Origin: Chitinimonas sp. BJB300
Lineage (GTDB): Bacteria > Pseudomonadota > Gammaproteobacteria > Burkholderiales > Chitinimonadaceae
Direction of reading: 5' to 3'
DNA: 52,109 nucleotides
Assembly: GCF_002735695.1 (NCBI RefSeq)
Contig: NZ_PDZH01000012.1
Coordinates: forward strand, 1-52,109
Numbering within the stretch: position 1 is the first letter of the stretch; every line of letters begins with the position of its first letter. This document shows positions 33,070-41,577 of the stretch, in pieces. Below the pieces are notes generated by a model. That model was not told where the DNA came from and did no database searches. It saw only the letters and a list, made by a program, of their open reading frames with translations. Position numbers and translations under genes: made by a program.

Positions 33070-33843
33070 TTACTTTAATTTATGTACTTCAATGGCACGC
33101 CATCCAAGGCGTTGCCCCGGCTGCCCATGGCAAACCAGCCGGCCTTGCGTGTCATGGATATTCAGTGCATCACCCAGATGTCGATCGAGCCGGACGACAT
33201 CGCCCACTTGCAGGCTTTGCAGCTGTCCCAGCGATAACTCGGCTTCGCCTAGGTCAACCTGCAGATGAATACGCTGGTGTTTGACGGCTGTGTGAAAGGA
33301 AGTCAGCACGTTGGTCGAGCGGCGCAGCCTGCGAGGACGCACAAGGCAGGGATAGATGACCTGCAAGGGCTCTCCTGGCACCAGAGACCATTCCAGCCAT
33401 ATCGCACCACTTCCTGTATTGAAGAGAGAGGCGGGTGGTGTGACGACGGAGCCCGGAACAGGTTTATCGGCCGCGGCGACACCTGTTAGGGCAAGCAGCA
33501 ATGCGTCGCCGGCCAATGCTGCTACGGGGGGGGCGAGATGGGAGTCGTTGTGTTGAGCGAGTTCCGGGATAGCACGCTGCTCGGCAAACAGCAGCTGTTC
33601 GCAACTACGGGCCAAGCCCTTTGGCGCACGTACCCAGGCGATATCCTTGCCATCGGCGCTGTAAAGTCGCCAGCTGGTTGGGTACTGTTCAATGACTGTT
33701 GGGCTGGCAGGGCGCAGCTGCAGTGTCTGCAGCGGCAATGCGCCCCCCCACTGTGACTGCCAGAATTGCAGTGCCGTTATGACCATGCCCTTGGCGGCTT
33801 CCAGTGCGGCCTCGCCAAGCAGGCAATATTCCCGTACTTCCAC
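33070..33843 (-). CDS. Divergent FliM/SctQ-like SpoA-domain protein
   Basis: 257 residues from GTG 33843, one base after the flgE stop, with AAGGGA as ribosome site. The C-terminal ~70 residues are a SpoA domain (HLQVDLGEAELSLGQLQSLQ, VGDVVRLDRHLGDALNIHDT, GRLVCHGQPGQRLGWRAIEV). The N-terminal 180 residues lack the LSQ-x-EIDALL-type CheY-binding motif and I do not see the CheC-like middle domain of canonical FliM (usually about 330 residues). Size and layout resemble SctQ/HrcQa-type proteins of non-flagellar type III systems. Its place beside fliN fits a reduced C-ring. It may not respond to CheY-P. Confidence 0.75.
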   Translation of the reverse strand: MEVREYCLLGEAALEAAKGMVITALQFWQSQWGGALPLQTLQLRPASPTVIEQYPTSWRLYSADGKDIAWVRAPKGLARSCEQLLFAEQRAIPELAQHNDSHLAPPVAALAGDALLLALTGVAAADKPVPGSVVTPPASLFNTGSGAIWLEWSLVPGEPLQVIYPCLVRPRRLRRSTNVLTSFHTAVKHQRIHLQVDLGEAELSLGQLQSLQVGDVVRLDRHLGDALNIHDTQGRLVCHGQPGQRLGWRAIEVHKLK

Positions 33844-33844
33844 T

Positions 33845-35026
33845 TTAACGGCGTCCCTTCATTTCAAACAGTTCCTGAATCATCTCGTTGGCTGTGCTCA
33901 CGATTTGCGAGGAAGCCTGGTAACCGCGCTGGTTCAGAATCAGGTCGCTGAATTCCTGCGAGAGGTCGACGTTGGAGATTTCCACTGCACGGCTGCGTAT
34001 AGCGTCCTGTCCTTTGCTGGCGACGGTGTAGCTGACGGCATTGGCATCCTTGGCCTGGAACTGATTACTACCCATCTGCTCCAGGCTATCGAGGTTGCTG
34101 AAGCGCGCCATGGCAAGCTGGTAGCGTTTGTCGCTTTGTCCATTCGAATAGTTCAGGACCAAATGCCCTTCGTCATCAAAGGCCTGCTTGGCAAGGGTGC
34201 CTACCCCGTAGCCATCCTTGCTATCCACTTCCAGCGATGAGGTGGTGCCCAGGTTGAATGCCTGGACATTGGGGCCCAGCTTCATGGTGACTGTCGAAGC
34301 CGCTGCCCCTGCGGGATTAAAGGAGAAACTCAAAGCGTCGCTACCGCCAACGGCGAGGCTATTCTTGAACTTGTAGTCACCCGTGGTCAGCGTGGTGGCG
34401 TTTTCCTTGACGGTAACGGTCCACGACACCTCCCCTGTGGTTGCATCCAGTTTCTTGTCAGTGAATGCAACCGTCAGGTTGTGTTGTTTGCCCGCGCTAT
34501 CAAATACCGCCACGTTGTTGATGCTATGCTGGGTTCCCTCTGGGGAAAGGTTGCCTTTCAGCACAATCTCGCTGGTTGCTTTTGGTGGATTGCTTTGCAT
34601 GCCCTGAAGCGTGATTTCGCGCAAATTGCCCGCGTCATAAGCCATGACCTTCTCGCTCCCATTGCGGTTCACCAGCACGCCGTTGCCGTTGAATTCAAAC
34701 TGGCCGGCTTTGGTGTAGCGCAGATTGCTCTGCTCATCGCGCAGTACAAAAAAGCCTTGCCCGTTTACCGCGACATCCAGCTCATTGCCTGTCGAACGGA
34801 AGTCGCCCGCCATGAAATTGAGGTTGGTGCCATTAGTACCCACGCCATTGCCGAAGCGGCCAGCGCCGGTACCGTTCTGGCTGCCTTGATAGAAGAGATC
34901 GGTAAATTGCAATTGCGAGGTCTTGAAGCCGGGGGTGTTCAAGTTGGTCACGTTATTGCTGATGGCCTTCAGCCCTTTGGAATAGCTGGACAGCCCAGAC
35001 ATCCCGATAAAAACAGTGTCGATCAT
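33845..35026 (-). CDS. flgE: Flagellar hook protein FlgE
   Basis: Hook subunit, secreted by the type III gate. 393 residues from ATG 35026. Typical rod/hook N-terminus (FIGMSGLSSYSKGLKAISNN, VTNLNTPGFKTSQLQFTDLF), the FlgE motif NELDVAVNGQGFFVLRDEQS, a central D1/D2 part (NPPKATSEIVLKGNLSPEGT, FTDKKLDATTGEVSWTVTVK) and the C-terminal helix with VDLSQEFSDLILNQRGYQAS and QIVSTANEMIQELFEMK. The length is within the usual FlgE range. The 58 bp gap to flgD is the longest in this half of the run and contains a MITE-arm-like CTGTTCAAAGTCTG. Confidence 0.93.
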   Translation of the reverse strand: MIDTVFIGMSGLSSYSKGLKAISNNVTNLNTPGFKTSQLQFTDLFYQGSQNGTGAGRFGNGVGTNGTNLNFMAGDFRSTGNELDVAVNGQGFFVLRDEQSNLRYTKAGQFEFNGNGVLVNRNGSEKVMAYDAGNLREITLQGMQSNPPKATSEIVLKGNLSPEGTQHSINNVAVFDSAGKQHNLTVAFTDKKLDATTGEVSWTVTVKENATTLTTGDYKFKNSLAVGGSDALSFSFNPAGAAASTVTMKLGPNVQAFNLGTTSSLEVDSKDGYGVGTLAKQAFDDEGHLVLNYSNGQSDKRYQLAMARFSNLDSLEQMGSNQFQAKDANAVSYTVASKGQDAIRSRAVEISNVDLSQEFSDLILNQRGYQASSQIVSTANEMIQELFEMKGRR

Positions 35027-35084
35027 GATTGTTCCAATTAATTTTAGTTACTTAGCATCTGTTCAAAGTCTGTGCAGAGGGTGC

Positions 35085-35480
35085 CTAGCGCACAGCGGCT
35101 ATCTGTGAGAAGGCAATGCCTGCCACGACCTGGCCATCTGCTTTTTTAATCGTCAAATTCGGGCTGCCATCTTTGAGGGATAAGCCTGTTACCTGCCCGC
35201 TGACAGCGCCCGAGGGCAGTTCGATATCGACCGTTTTGCCCAACAGGCCGATGGACTGGCTCGTTGCCAGAATCGATATCTGCTGGTCCGTCTTGTCGTT
35301 CAATTGCCGTGTCGCCTCAAGGGAGGAGAACTGCGCAATCTGCGCCACGAACTCCTGGTTATCCATGGGTTTCAATGGGTCTTGGTAGGTCAGCTGCGTC
35401 AGCAGAATTTTCAATAAATCCTGCAAGCCCAATCCCGCACCCTGTAGTGCGGAGGAAGCTCCAATCGAATCGAGCGCCAT
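35085..35480 (-). CDS. flgD: Hook-capping scaffold FlgD, short form
   Basis: Caps the growing hook. 131 residues from ATG 35480. The conserved N-terminal part is clear (LQDLLKILLTQLTYQDPLKP, MDNQEFVAQIAQFSSLEATR, LLGKTVDI). The long C-terminal tudor/Ig-like region of enteric FlgD (about 230 residues) is reduced to a short beta segment (GAVSGQVTGLSLKDGSPNLT, VVAGIAFSQIAAVR). Short FlgD proteins are known, so the length is unusual but not evidence of decay. Confidence 0.9.
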   Translation of the reverse strand: MALDSIGASSALQGAGLGLQDLLKILLTQLTYQDPLKPMDNQEFVAQIAQFSSLEATRQLNDKTDQQISILATSQSIGLLGKTVDIELPSGAVSGQVTGLSLKDGSPNLTIKKADGQVVAGIAFSQIAAVR

Positions 35481-35482
35481 GG

Positions 35483-36391
35483 TTATCTTTGCCTTTGCGA
35501 GCGTGTCGAGTAAGTGAAGTAGCCGGAAGCCGGCTCGTCGGTTTGTAACTGAGCTGCAGCGCCGGCTTGTCCAGGCACGGAGCGGGTTTGGTCCTGCTCA
35601 CGCCATACGGGTTTGCCATTGACCATCAGGCTGCCCAGTTGCAAGCCTGCGCCGCCAAGTTCCTGGCGAAGTTGTTGCAGCAGTACGGCGCGTAGCGCTG
35701 TATTCATCTGGGCATCACGTAACCAGACTTGAACATGGCCTTGCTCATCCTGTGTCATATGGACGTTACGGGCCTGCCAGGTTTCCCCAGTGTTGAAAGT
35801 CTTGCTTTCGGGTGTGCGGGCAGCTGTCAGTGTTGACGTTGGCGCGGTCAGAGACCGGACTAGGCTGGATGAAGGTTGCAGCGACAAAAGAGGCGCTGCT
35901 ACCTCCATAGGATGTTGGTTGTAACCCGGCACGATAGGCGTCGCGTCATGCCCAGACTGTCCTCTACCCATATGGTTGAAAACAGGCGCAGCAGAAAATG
36001 CCGGTGTCAGCGCCGCGGCATTGGGTGTTGAGTAGGGCAGGGCCGATGCGGCACCCGTATCCGATGGCTCGTCAGCCGGGGTCAGGTCGATTTCAGCGTA
36101 TTCCGTCTGAGCCGGCGATGCATAGGCCCGCATTGCATCCGGCATCGGGCGGCAGGTTACGGCGCCCAATGAAGAAGACGATGTGGCTTGTACCGCAGCA
36201 GCTTGAAACGCGGTTTGCGTCGCCATAGGTTTCTCGTCTGGCGCTGCCTGCTTACGCAGCACGGCATTCATACCGGACAATAAGCCTGCGCTGGCTTGTT
36301 CCAGCTCCCGGCTCCAGGCATCACGGCGCTGATGGGCTTCGCGTTCCATCAGCGGGGGTTGTTCGAACCCGACTTTTTCAGTTACCCGCAT
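35483..36391 (-). CDS. fliK: FliK-like hook-length control protein, divergent
   Basis: Called from position (between fliJ and flgD) and layout more than from sequence. 302 residues from ATG 36391, which overlaps the end of fliJ; the frame runs on inside fliJ but that part is rejected. A long Ala/Pro/Ser/Thr-rich middle (about 60-215) is typical of FliK rulers. The C-terminus (VQVWLRDAQMNTALRAVLLQ, QLRQELGGAGLQLGSLMVNG) could be a short form of the substrate-switch domain. It also resembles SctP-type length regulators. Confidence 0.7.
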   Translation of the reverse strand: MRVTEKVGFEQPPLMEREAHQRRDAWSRELEQASAGLLSGMNAVLRKQAAPDEKPMATQTAFQAAAVQATSSSSLGAVTCRPMPDAMRAYASPAQTEYAEIDLTPADEPSDTGAASALPYSTPNAAALTPAFSAAPVFNHMGRGQSGHDATPIVPGYNQHPMEVAAPLLSLQPSSSLVRSLTAPTSTLTAARTPESKTFNTGETWQARNVHMTQDEQGHVQVWLRDAQMNTALRAVLLQQLRQELGGAGLQLGSLMVNGKPVWREQDQTRSVPGQAGAAAQLQTDEPASGYFTYSTRSQRQR

Positions 36392-36854
36392 CTTGGTTCC
36401 TTTTCCAATGACTTGTTTGCAGCCAGCTTTCATCGACGCTGGCAAATACCGCTGCGCCCTGGATACGTTTGTATTCAAGCAAGGCGTTCTCACGGTGTGA
36501 TTCCAAGCCTTGATGCTGCTGGTGGCGTGCTTTATAGCGATCAGCAGCTTGTTGCCTGACTGCGGCTGCATCCTCAACCTGCTGCGCTGCCTGTTGGCAG
36601 TGCTGGTCAAGGCGGTGCAGATAACCAAGCCACATGGCCCGGGCAGCGGGGTCGATAGGGGCGTCCAGGCCAGCCTGGACGCCCAGCAAAGCGACGGCAT
36701 CGCTTAACCGGCGTTGGCTCGTTGCCATTGTTTGGCGTTTGTCGGTTTCATTGGCCACTTCTTCCGCCAGTTCAAGTCGCCGCCGTTCCAATTCCCATGC
36801 GCTGAGCTTGCACAGCGGCGCCAGCGGATAAATGAATCCACGTTGCGAGTTCAT
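36378..36854 (-). CDS. fliJ: FliJ-like ATPase stalk/chaperone-escort protein
   Basis: Coiled-coil protein working with the FliI ATPase and the export gate. 158 residues from ATG 36854, 4-base overlap with fliI. Predominantly charged long helices (LSAWELERRRLELAEEVANE, RLDQHCQQAAQQVEDAAAVR, QQAADRYKARHQQHQGLESH). The sequence is poorly conserved, as in all FliJ; the call rests on coiled coil, size and place after fliI. Confidence 0.8.
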   Translation of the reverse strand: MNSQRGFIYPLAPLCKLSAWELERRRLELAEEVANETDKRQTMATSQRRLSDAVALLGVQAGLDAPIDPAARAMWLGYLHRLDQHCQQAAQQVEDAAAVRQQAADRYKARHQQHQGLESHRENALLEYKRIQGAAVFASVDESWLQTSHWKRNQDAGN

Positions 36855-38167
36855 GGTTTATCCTCGGCCAGAATCTGGCTCAAATACTGGATTACAGCGC
36901 TGCGCGGCGCGTATTCTTTGGCGTCCTGCTGTAAAAAGCGTTTCAGCGCTGGCATCACGGCAACGGCACGGTCAATCTCGTTGTTGCTGCCCGTACGGTA
37001 GGCCCCTATGTCGATCATCTCGCGGTTACGTTCATAGGTTGCGAGGTGGAGAACAACCTTACGGATCAAGCTGATTTCGGCATCGGCAGCCAGATCGGTA
37101 ATTAGGCGGCTGGCGCTTTGCAGCACATCAATTGCTGGAAAGTGCCCCGCGTGGGCCAGCTTGCGGTTGAGCACGACATGCCCGTCAAGCGTGGCGCGCA
37201 GGATGTCGGAGATCGGCTCATTGAAGTCGTCGCCTTCCACCAAGACCGTATACAAGGCGGTAATTGAACCACCGGTGTCGGCCGTACCGCAGCGCTCGCA
37301 AAGCTCGGGTAGTTCGGTAAATACCGAGGGTGTATAGCCGCGCGCCGTCGGCGGCTCGCCGGCTGCGAGGCCGATTTCCCGTTTAGCCATGGCGAATCGG
37401 GTTATCGAATCCATGGTCAGCATGACCTGCTTGCCCTGGTCACGGAAATATTCGGCAATGGCCGTCGCAGCATAGGCAGCTCGTGCCCTTGCCAGGGCGG
37501 GCATATCGGCGGTTGCAACAATCACCACCGAGTGCGCCAAGCCTGCTTCGCCCAGGTGCTTTTCTATGAATTCCTTCACTTCGCGGCCACGTTCGCCAAT
37601 CAGGGCGATGACGTTGATATCGGCCACGGCGCGTTGCGCGATCATACCTAGCAGCGTACTTTTCCCCACACCGCTACCGGCGAAAATACCGATGCGCTGG
37701 CCGCGACCCAGCGTCAGCAAGGCATCTATGGCGCGCACGCCGGTTTCTGCAATCTGGCTGATGCGCGGGCGGCGTAGCGGATTCATCGGGCTGGCGCGCA
37801 ACGGGCGGGACTGGGTATAGACGGGTGCGGTGCGTTCGTCCAATGGCGCGCCGAAGGCATCGATAACCCTTCCAAGCAATGACGCGCCGACTCCGATTTC
37901 GGGGCTCCGGCCGGTGGCGAGAACATCGCAACCGATGGCGATGCCCCGGGTATCGCCATAAGGCATCAACACAATGCAGTCTTCACGCAGGCCGATAACC
38001 TCGGCACGCAGCGCGATGCCACCATGCCGGGGCATGATTTCGCAAATGGCGCCGATCGGTGCATCCGGCCCCCGGCTTTCAATGCAGAGGCCTGCGAGCC
38101 GGGCGACATGTCCTGTCCGTTGGTAGGGGGCCATTTGGCGTATGGCCTGTAGATACGGAGAACTCAC
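36851..38167 (-). CDS. fliI: Flagellar-type export ATPase FliI
   Basis: Hexameric ATPase that unfolds and feeds substrates to the export gate. 438 residues; GTG 38167 overlaps the fliH stop. Landmarks: IGSxL-like RSPEIGVGASLLGRVIDAFG, Walker A GIFAGSGVGKSTLLG, NVIALIGERGREVKEFIEKH, Walker B region GKQVMLTMDSITRFAMAKRE, and IGLAAGEPPTARGYTPSVFT with LVEGDDFNEPISDILRATLD. All catalytic features are intact. Confidence 0.96.
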   Translation of the reverse strand: MSSPYLQAIRQMAPYQRTGHVARLAGLCIESRGPDAPIGAICEIMPRHGGIALRAEVIGLREDCIVLMPYGDTRGIAIGCDVLATGRSPEIGVGASLLGRVIDAFGAPLDERTAPVYTQSRPLRASPMNPLRRPRISQIAETGVRAIDALLTLGRGQRIGIFAGSGVGKSTLLGMIAQRAVADINVIALIGERGREVKEFIEKHLGEAGLAHSVVIVATADMPALARARAAYAATAIAEYFRDQGKQVMLTMDSITRFAMAKREIGLAAGEPPTARGYTPSVFTELPELCERCGTADTGGSITALYTVLVEGDDFNEPISDILRATLDGHVVLNRKLAHAGHFPAIDVLQSASRLITDLAADAEISLIRKVVLHLATYERNREMIDIGAYRTGSNNEIDRAVAVMPALKRFLQQDAKEYAPRSAVIQYLSQILAEDKP

Positions 38168-38904
38168 GTTGTCCTCGACGCTCTAGCGCTAATCAGCGTA
38201 TGGCAAGTCTTTGTCAGCAGCACTTCCAAGCGGGCGTCCAGCTCGCCCATCACGGTTTCCACAATGCAGCCACCTGCCTTGATACGATCATCCGGCACCC
38301 ACTCCAATAGTGTTGAGTGGGGGGGCGAATCGTCCGCATCTTTCAGTAGGGTGAAGTCGGGCGGCGACACATGCACCTTGAGTACACGTTGTTGCCCAAG
38401 TGTTGCGATAGCACTTTGTGCAATGGCCAGTACGCCATCTGCGGTTATCAGCTGTTCGCCAGCAATCTTGCACACGGTTTCGTAGGCAATTTGCGCGGCG
38501 AGTTCCTCGGTATGGACCAATGCCTGCTGACAATGTTGCTCGATGGTTTCGATCAGCGTCTGAGTCGATGCAGTACGTTGCGCATTTTCCTCGGCCAGCT
38601 GTTGGGCCGCCTTTTTTAGCCCGTCTTCGTAACCACGTGCCTGCGCTGCCTGCGCCAAGGCTTCTACCTCTGCTTGCATTTCCTCGCGAGCCTGTCGCAG
38701 CGCTTCTTCGCGCAATGGCCTCAGGTCGACGGGCACCGGTTGTACAGGCTGCACAACAGCATCAGCAGGGGCAACCGCTCGGGGCTGTATATCGGCGGTC
38801 GATGAGGGTTGCATCGATTCAGCATGTGGCAATCGGTCATCAGTCTGTGGCCGTAATGCACGCTTATCGCCCAGCACCTGAGGTTTGCGGATTATCGGCG
38901 CCAT
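38164..38904 (-). CDS. fliH: FliH-like ATPase regulator
   Basis: Links FliI to the C-ring and restrains the ATPase. 246 residues from ATG 38904, overlapping the upstream gene by 13 bp. A poorly conserved, Pro/Gln-rich N-terminus (about 1-65) precedes a long charged coiled coil (about 66-125, RPLREEALRQAREEMQAEVE) and a C-terminal domain (VCKIAGEQLITADGVLAIAQ, RVLKVHVSPPDFTLLKDADD, CIVETVMGELDARLEVLL) of the FliH/SctL kind. Confidence 0.88.
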   Translation of the reverse strand: MAPIIRKPQVLGDKRALRPQTDDRLPHAESMQPSSTADIQPRAVAPADAVVQPVQPVPVDLRPLREEALRQAREEMQAEVEALAQAAQARGYEDGLKKAAQQLAEENAQRTASTQTLIETIEQHCQQALVHTEELAAQIAYETVCKIAGEQLITADGVLAIAQSAIATLGQQRVLKVHVSPPDFTLLKDADDSPPHSTLLEWVPDDRIKAGGCIVETVMGELDARLEVLLTKTCHTLISARASRTT

Positions 38905-39401
38905 TGCATTGCCCGATCGAAGAATGAAGGCCGTTTCGCTGCGGTCTGGCGGGCGGCCATGTCAACGGTAGACCGGACATGGTCAGCCAGACGAGCATGG
39001 CTGGCATGCAACAGTGCATCGGCCAATGCCGGTGGCAGCGCTTGGCTTTCTTGTTGGCGTAGTTCGTCAATAATGGCAGCCCGGCGCTTTGCATCCAGGC
39101 TGGCCAACAATGCACGCTCCCACGGCCAGCTGCGCAACCGCAACAGCTGTACCAACATCCAAGCTGGTTCCGTATCGAAGATGGCGCAAATATGGGTGGG
39201 TTCGGCGGTTATTAACGCACCCAAAGGTGAGCTGTCTACCTTGGGTTGCTGCAAGGATTGCGGTGGAATGCCCAGCCTATCGAGCTCTTCCAGATAGACA
39301 TATAGCCTTGCCCGCGCGGACTCACCCAGTTGGGAAAGTATCCACTCGCGGTCTGTGTTTTCCATGCCGTGAAGCTTCAGCGCTGCGTGCCGTTCGTTCA
39401 T
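38892..39401 (-). CDS. Small protein at the FliG position (FliG-remnant or SctK-like)
   Basis: 169 residues from ATG 39401, overlapping the fliF stop (GATGA) and the fliH start, so it belongs to the operon. Canonical FliG is about 330 residues with a C-terminal charged torque helix; that half is absent. The middle (ITAEPTHICAIFDTEPAWML, VQLLRLRSWPWERALLASLD, AKRRAAIIDELRQQ) has the length and hydrophobic pattern of a FliG middle (armadillo) domain. The gene order (fliF, X, fliH, fliI) is also that of sctJ-sctK-sctL-sctN, so a SctK-like adaptor is an alternative. Neither is certain. Confidence 0.6.
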   Translation of the reverse strand: MNERHAALKLHGMENTDREWILSQLGESARARLYVYLEELDRLGIPPQSLQQPKVDSSPLGALITAEPTHICAIFDTEPAWMLVQLLRLRSWPWERALLASLDAKRRAAIIDELRQQESQALPPALADALLHASHARLADHVRSTVDMAARQTAAKRPSFFDRAMQWRR

Positions 39402-40834
39402 CGCGTGTGCTCCTCCGCGGCGATCGACGGTTCATTCAGCCAAGCCTGGACCTGATGCAGCGCTTGTTCGCGTTCAGCGTCGCTCAGCGTGCGTTTGGCA
39501 ACCAAGGGCGTGGCGTAGCGCTGGCGTAGGAAACCCAGCATGAGCAAACCCACTACCATCAAGCCCAGCAACAGAGCCCCACTAATTATCCAGTCCGTCA
39601 TACGGTTGACCGCCGGCTGTTCGCTGACGGCCATCGGTGTTGCTTCACCGGGTGTTGGCTCTGGCGCGATGGGGGTATCCACCAGCGCTGCGGCGACGTT
39701 GCCGGCTGCCAGTTGCGCCATGCTATATACCGCAATGCCATCACCGCGGCTGGGCACAAGGCCCACTGTGTTGGCGACGATGTCCTTCAACCTGGCCTGC
39801 TCGTCCTCGTTCATCGGCGCACGCAATACGACGGCGACGCTGATGCGTTCGGTACCGCCTGGATTACGCTCCGTCTGTTCGACACGTCGACCTATCTGGT
39901 AATCGAACTCGCTTTGCGTGGTTTCGTCCTTGCCATGTTCGGCAGCGCCGGTTGGGCGCGAAGTCTGCCGCTCGCGCACGATTACGCCGGTACCGCGTTC
40001 CTTGTCGGTTGGCAGCATGTCCTCGGTGGTCTGCTTGATCACCTTGTCGTTGAGTTCGACATCCACGCTGGCGACGACTTTGCCCGCCCCGAAGCTGCGT
40101 TCGAGCACGCTGTCGAGTTTTCGGCCCAGATAACTTTCTACGGCGCGCTTTCGGTCCAGCATGTCACTGCTGAAGGCGTCGTTGGTGGCCAAACCGCTGG
40201 CCCGGCTCAGGGCAACGCCATGCTGGTCGATCACGGTCACGTCTTCGGCGCGTACTTCCGCTACCGATGCTGATACCAACCGCTGGATGCCACGAACTTG
40301 CTCGGCTGACAGCTGACGGTCTGGTTTCAATGTCAGCGTGACTGATGCCTTGGGCTGTGCGCCAGCCCGTATGAATAGGCCTTGTTCCGGCAGCGCCAGA
40401 TGGACCCGGGCGGATTGGATGACATCAATGGCCAGGATGGTGCGGGTGATTTCACCTTGCAATGCGCGCTGATAATTCACCTTCTGTGCGAATTCGGTCA
40501 TGCCAAAGTCGCTATTGTTGAATAGCTCAAACCCCACGGTGCCATGCAATGGGATGTCCTTGCCTAACACCTGCAACCGTGTCTTATGCACGGTATCTGC
40601 CGCAACCAGTATGGTGCCGCCATCCTGGTCGAGCTGGTAAGGCACTTTCATGCGGTCGAGCTCGGCCACCATGGCGGATGCATCCTGCGCAGATAAACCC
40701 GCAAACAGGACCCGGTTGTCCTGGCGGAATACCCACCAAGCCAATGCACTGGTTAATATGATGACCGCCAGCACGGCGGTGACCAAACCCGCGCGTGCCT
40801 TTGAATCCAATTTATTCCAAAGCTGTGAAAACAT
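39398..40834 (-). CDS. fliF: MS-ring protein FliF
   Basis: Inner-membrane ring that houses the export gate. 478 residues from ATG 40834, shorter than the usual 540-570. TM1 (about 20-42), ring-building motifs LFAGLSAQDASAMVAELDRM, HKTRLQVLGKDIPLHGTVGF, VNYQRALQGEITRTILAIDV and SARVHLALPEQGLFIRAGAQ, the collar region, TM2 (about 408-430, WIISGALLLGLMVVGLLMLG) and a short cytosolic tail. The tail REQALHQVQAWLNEP resembles the helix with which FliF binds FliG, although only a reduced FliG-like protein follows. Confidence 0.94.
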   Translation of the reverse strand: MFSQLWNKLDSKARAGLVTAVLAVIILTSALAWWVFRQDNRVLFAGLSAQDASAMVAELDRMKVPYQLDQDGGTILVAADTVHKTRLQVLGKDIPLHGTVGFELFNNSDFGMTEFAQKVNYQRALQGEITRTILAIDVIQSARVHLALPEQGLFIRAGAQPKASVTLTLKPDRQLSAEQVRGIQRLVSASVAEVRAEDVTVIDQHGVALSRASGLATNDAFSSDMLDRKRAVESYLGRKLDSVLERSFGAGKVVASVDVELNDKVIKQTTEDMLPTDKERGTGVIVRERQTSRPTGAAEHGKDETTQSEFDYQIGRRVEQTERNPGGTERISVAVVLRAPMNEDEQARLKDIVANTVGLVPSRGDGIAVYSMAQLAAGNVAAALVDTPIAPEPTPGEATPMAVSEQPAVNRMTDWIISGALLLGLMVVGLLMLGFLRQRYATPLVAKRTLSDAEREQALHQVQAWLNEPSIAAEEHTR

Positions 40835-40852
40835 GCGTGTGCGCCTTTATTT

Positions 40853-41143
40853 CTACATCTGCATGCGCATCACGTCTTGATACGCTTCAAGTAAACGGTT
40901 ACGAACTTGGAGGACCAGCTGGACAGAGAGCTTGGCTTCTTCCATCTGGATCATCACTTGGTGCAAGTTGCTGGCGTCACCCATTGCCAGTTTCTGCATA
41001 CCTTGGTCTGCTACAGCCAACTGTTGATTCACTGTGGTCATCTGGTTATCGAACCAAGCGGTGAAGTTCCCTTGCGGTGCATTGGTCAGCGCGCTGGGTT
41101 CCAGCGAAATGGTGTTGACCGCGGCAATGGCGTCGACACTCAT
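40853..41143 (-). CDS. fliE: MS-ring/rod junction protein FliE
   Basis: First rod component, joining the MS-ring and the rod. 96 residues from ATG 41143, overlapping flgC by 4 bases. Typical FliE C-terminal half: QQLAVADQGMQKLAMGDASN, LHQVMIQMEEAKLSVQLVLQ and VRNRLLEAYQDVMRMQM. Length and end are canonical. Confidence 0.93.
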   Translation of the reverse strand: MSVDAIAAVNTISLEPSALTNAPQGNFTAWFDNQMTTVNQQLAVADQGMQKLAMGDASNLHQVMIQMEEAKLSVQLVLQVRNRLLEAYQDVMRMQM

Positions 41144-41577
41144 GCTGCACCGCCAATATCCAGCGCACGCTGCGCCATCGTCTTGGCGGCATTCAATGCG
41201 ACGACGTTGGCCTCGTAGGCGCGTAGGGCGCTCATCATGTTGACCATTTCGCCCAGGTGATTAACACCGGGAAGTTTCACCCTGCCTTGTTCGTCTGCAT
41301 CGGGGTGACCGGGGTCGTGCACTACCCGTGGTGCTACGTCCATTGCCTCAATCCGACCTGCTGGTAGCAACGAGGTGAGTGACGAAGCAGAGGCTTCGAA
41401 CTGGCTGGCGAAGTTAGCGCCGCCCAGTGTGGCGACCACGCGCATAGGCTTGAACAGTTGGCCATCGGCCCCTTGGGTGCTGTTCATATTCGCGAGGTTG
41501 AGCGCCGTCACATCGAGACGGAGTTTCTCCACGCTCATTCCTGCGGCACTGATGGCGAAAGCGCTTCGATAATCCAT
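41140..41577 (-). CDS. flgC: Proximal rod protein FlgC
   Basis: Rod subunit. 145 residues from ATG 41577, overlapping the flgB stop by one base (TAATG). N-terminus FAISAAGMSVEKLRLDVTAL and NLANMNSTQGADGQLFKPMR; middle DPGHPDADEQGRVKLPGVNH; C-terminal helix VNMMSALRAYEANVVALNAA and KTMAQRALDI. All are standard FlgC features. Confidence 0.94.
   Translation of the reverse strand: MDYRSAFAISAAGMSVEKLRLDVTALNLANMNSTQGADGQLFKPMRVVATLGGANFASQFEASASSLTSLLPAGRIEAMDVAPRVVHDPGHPDADEQGRVKLPGVNHLGEMVNMMSALRAYEANVVALNAAKTMAQRALDIGGAA

Noticed and set aside
33692-34240. 182-codon plus-strand frame over the FliM-like and flgE genes
   Set aside because: Crosses two real genes antisense; no domain.
36392-36700. 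Upstream extension of the fliK frame
   Set aside because: Lies inside fliJ in another frame; the ATG at 36391 overlapping the fliJ stop fits the coupling pattern of the operon.
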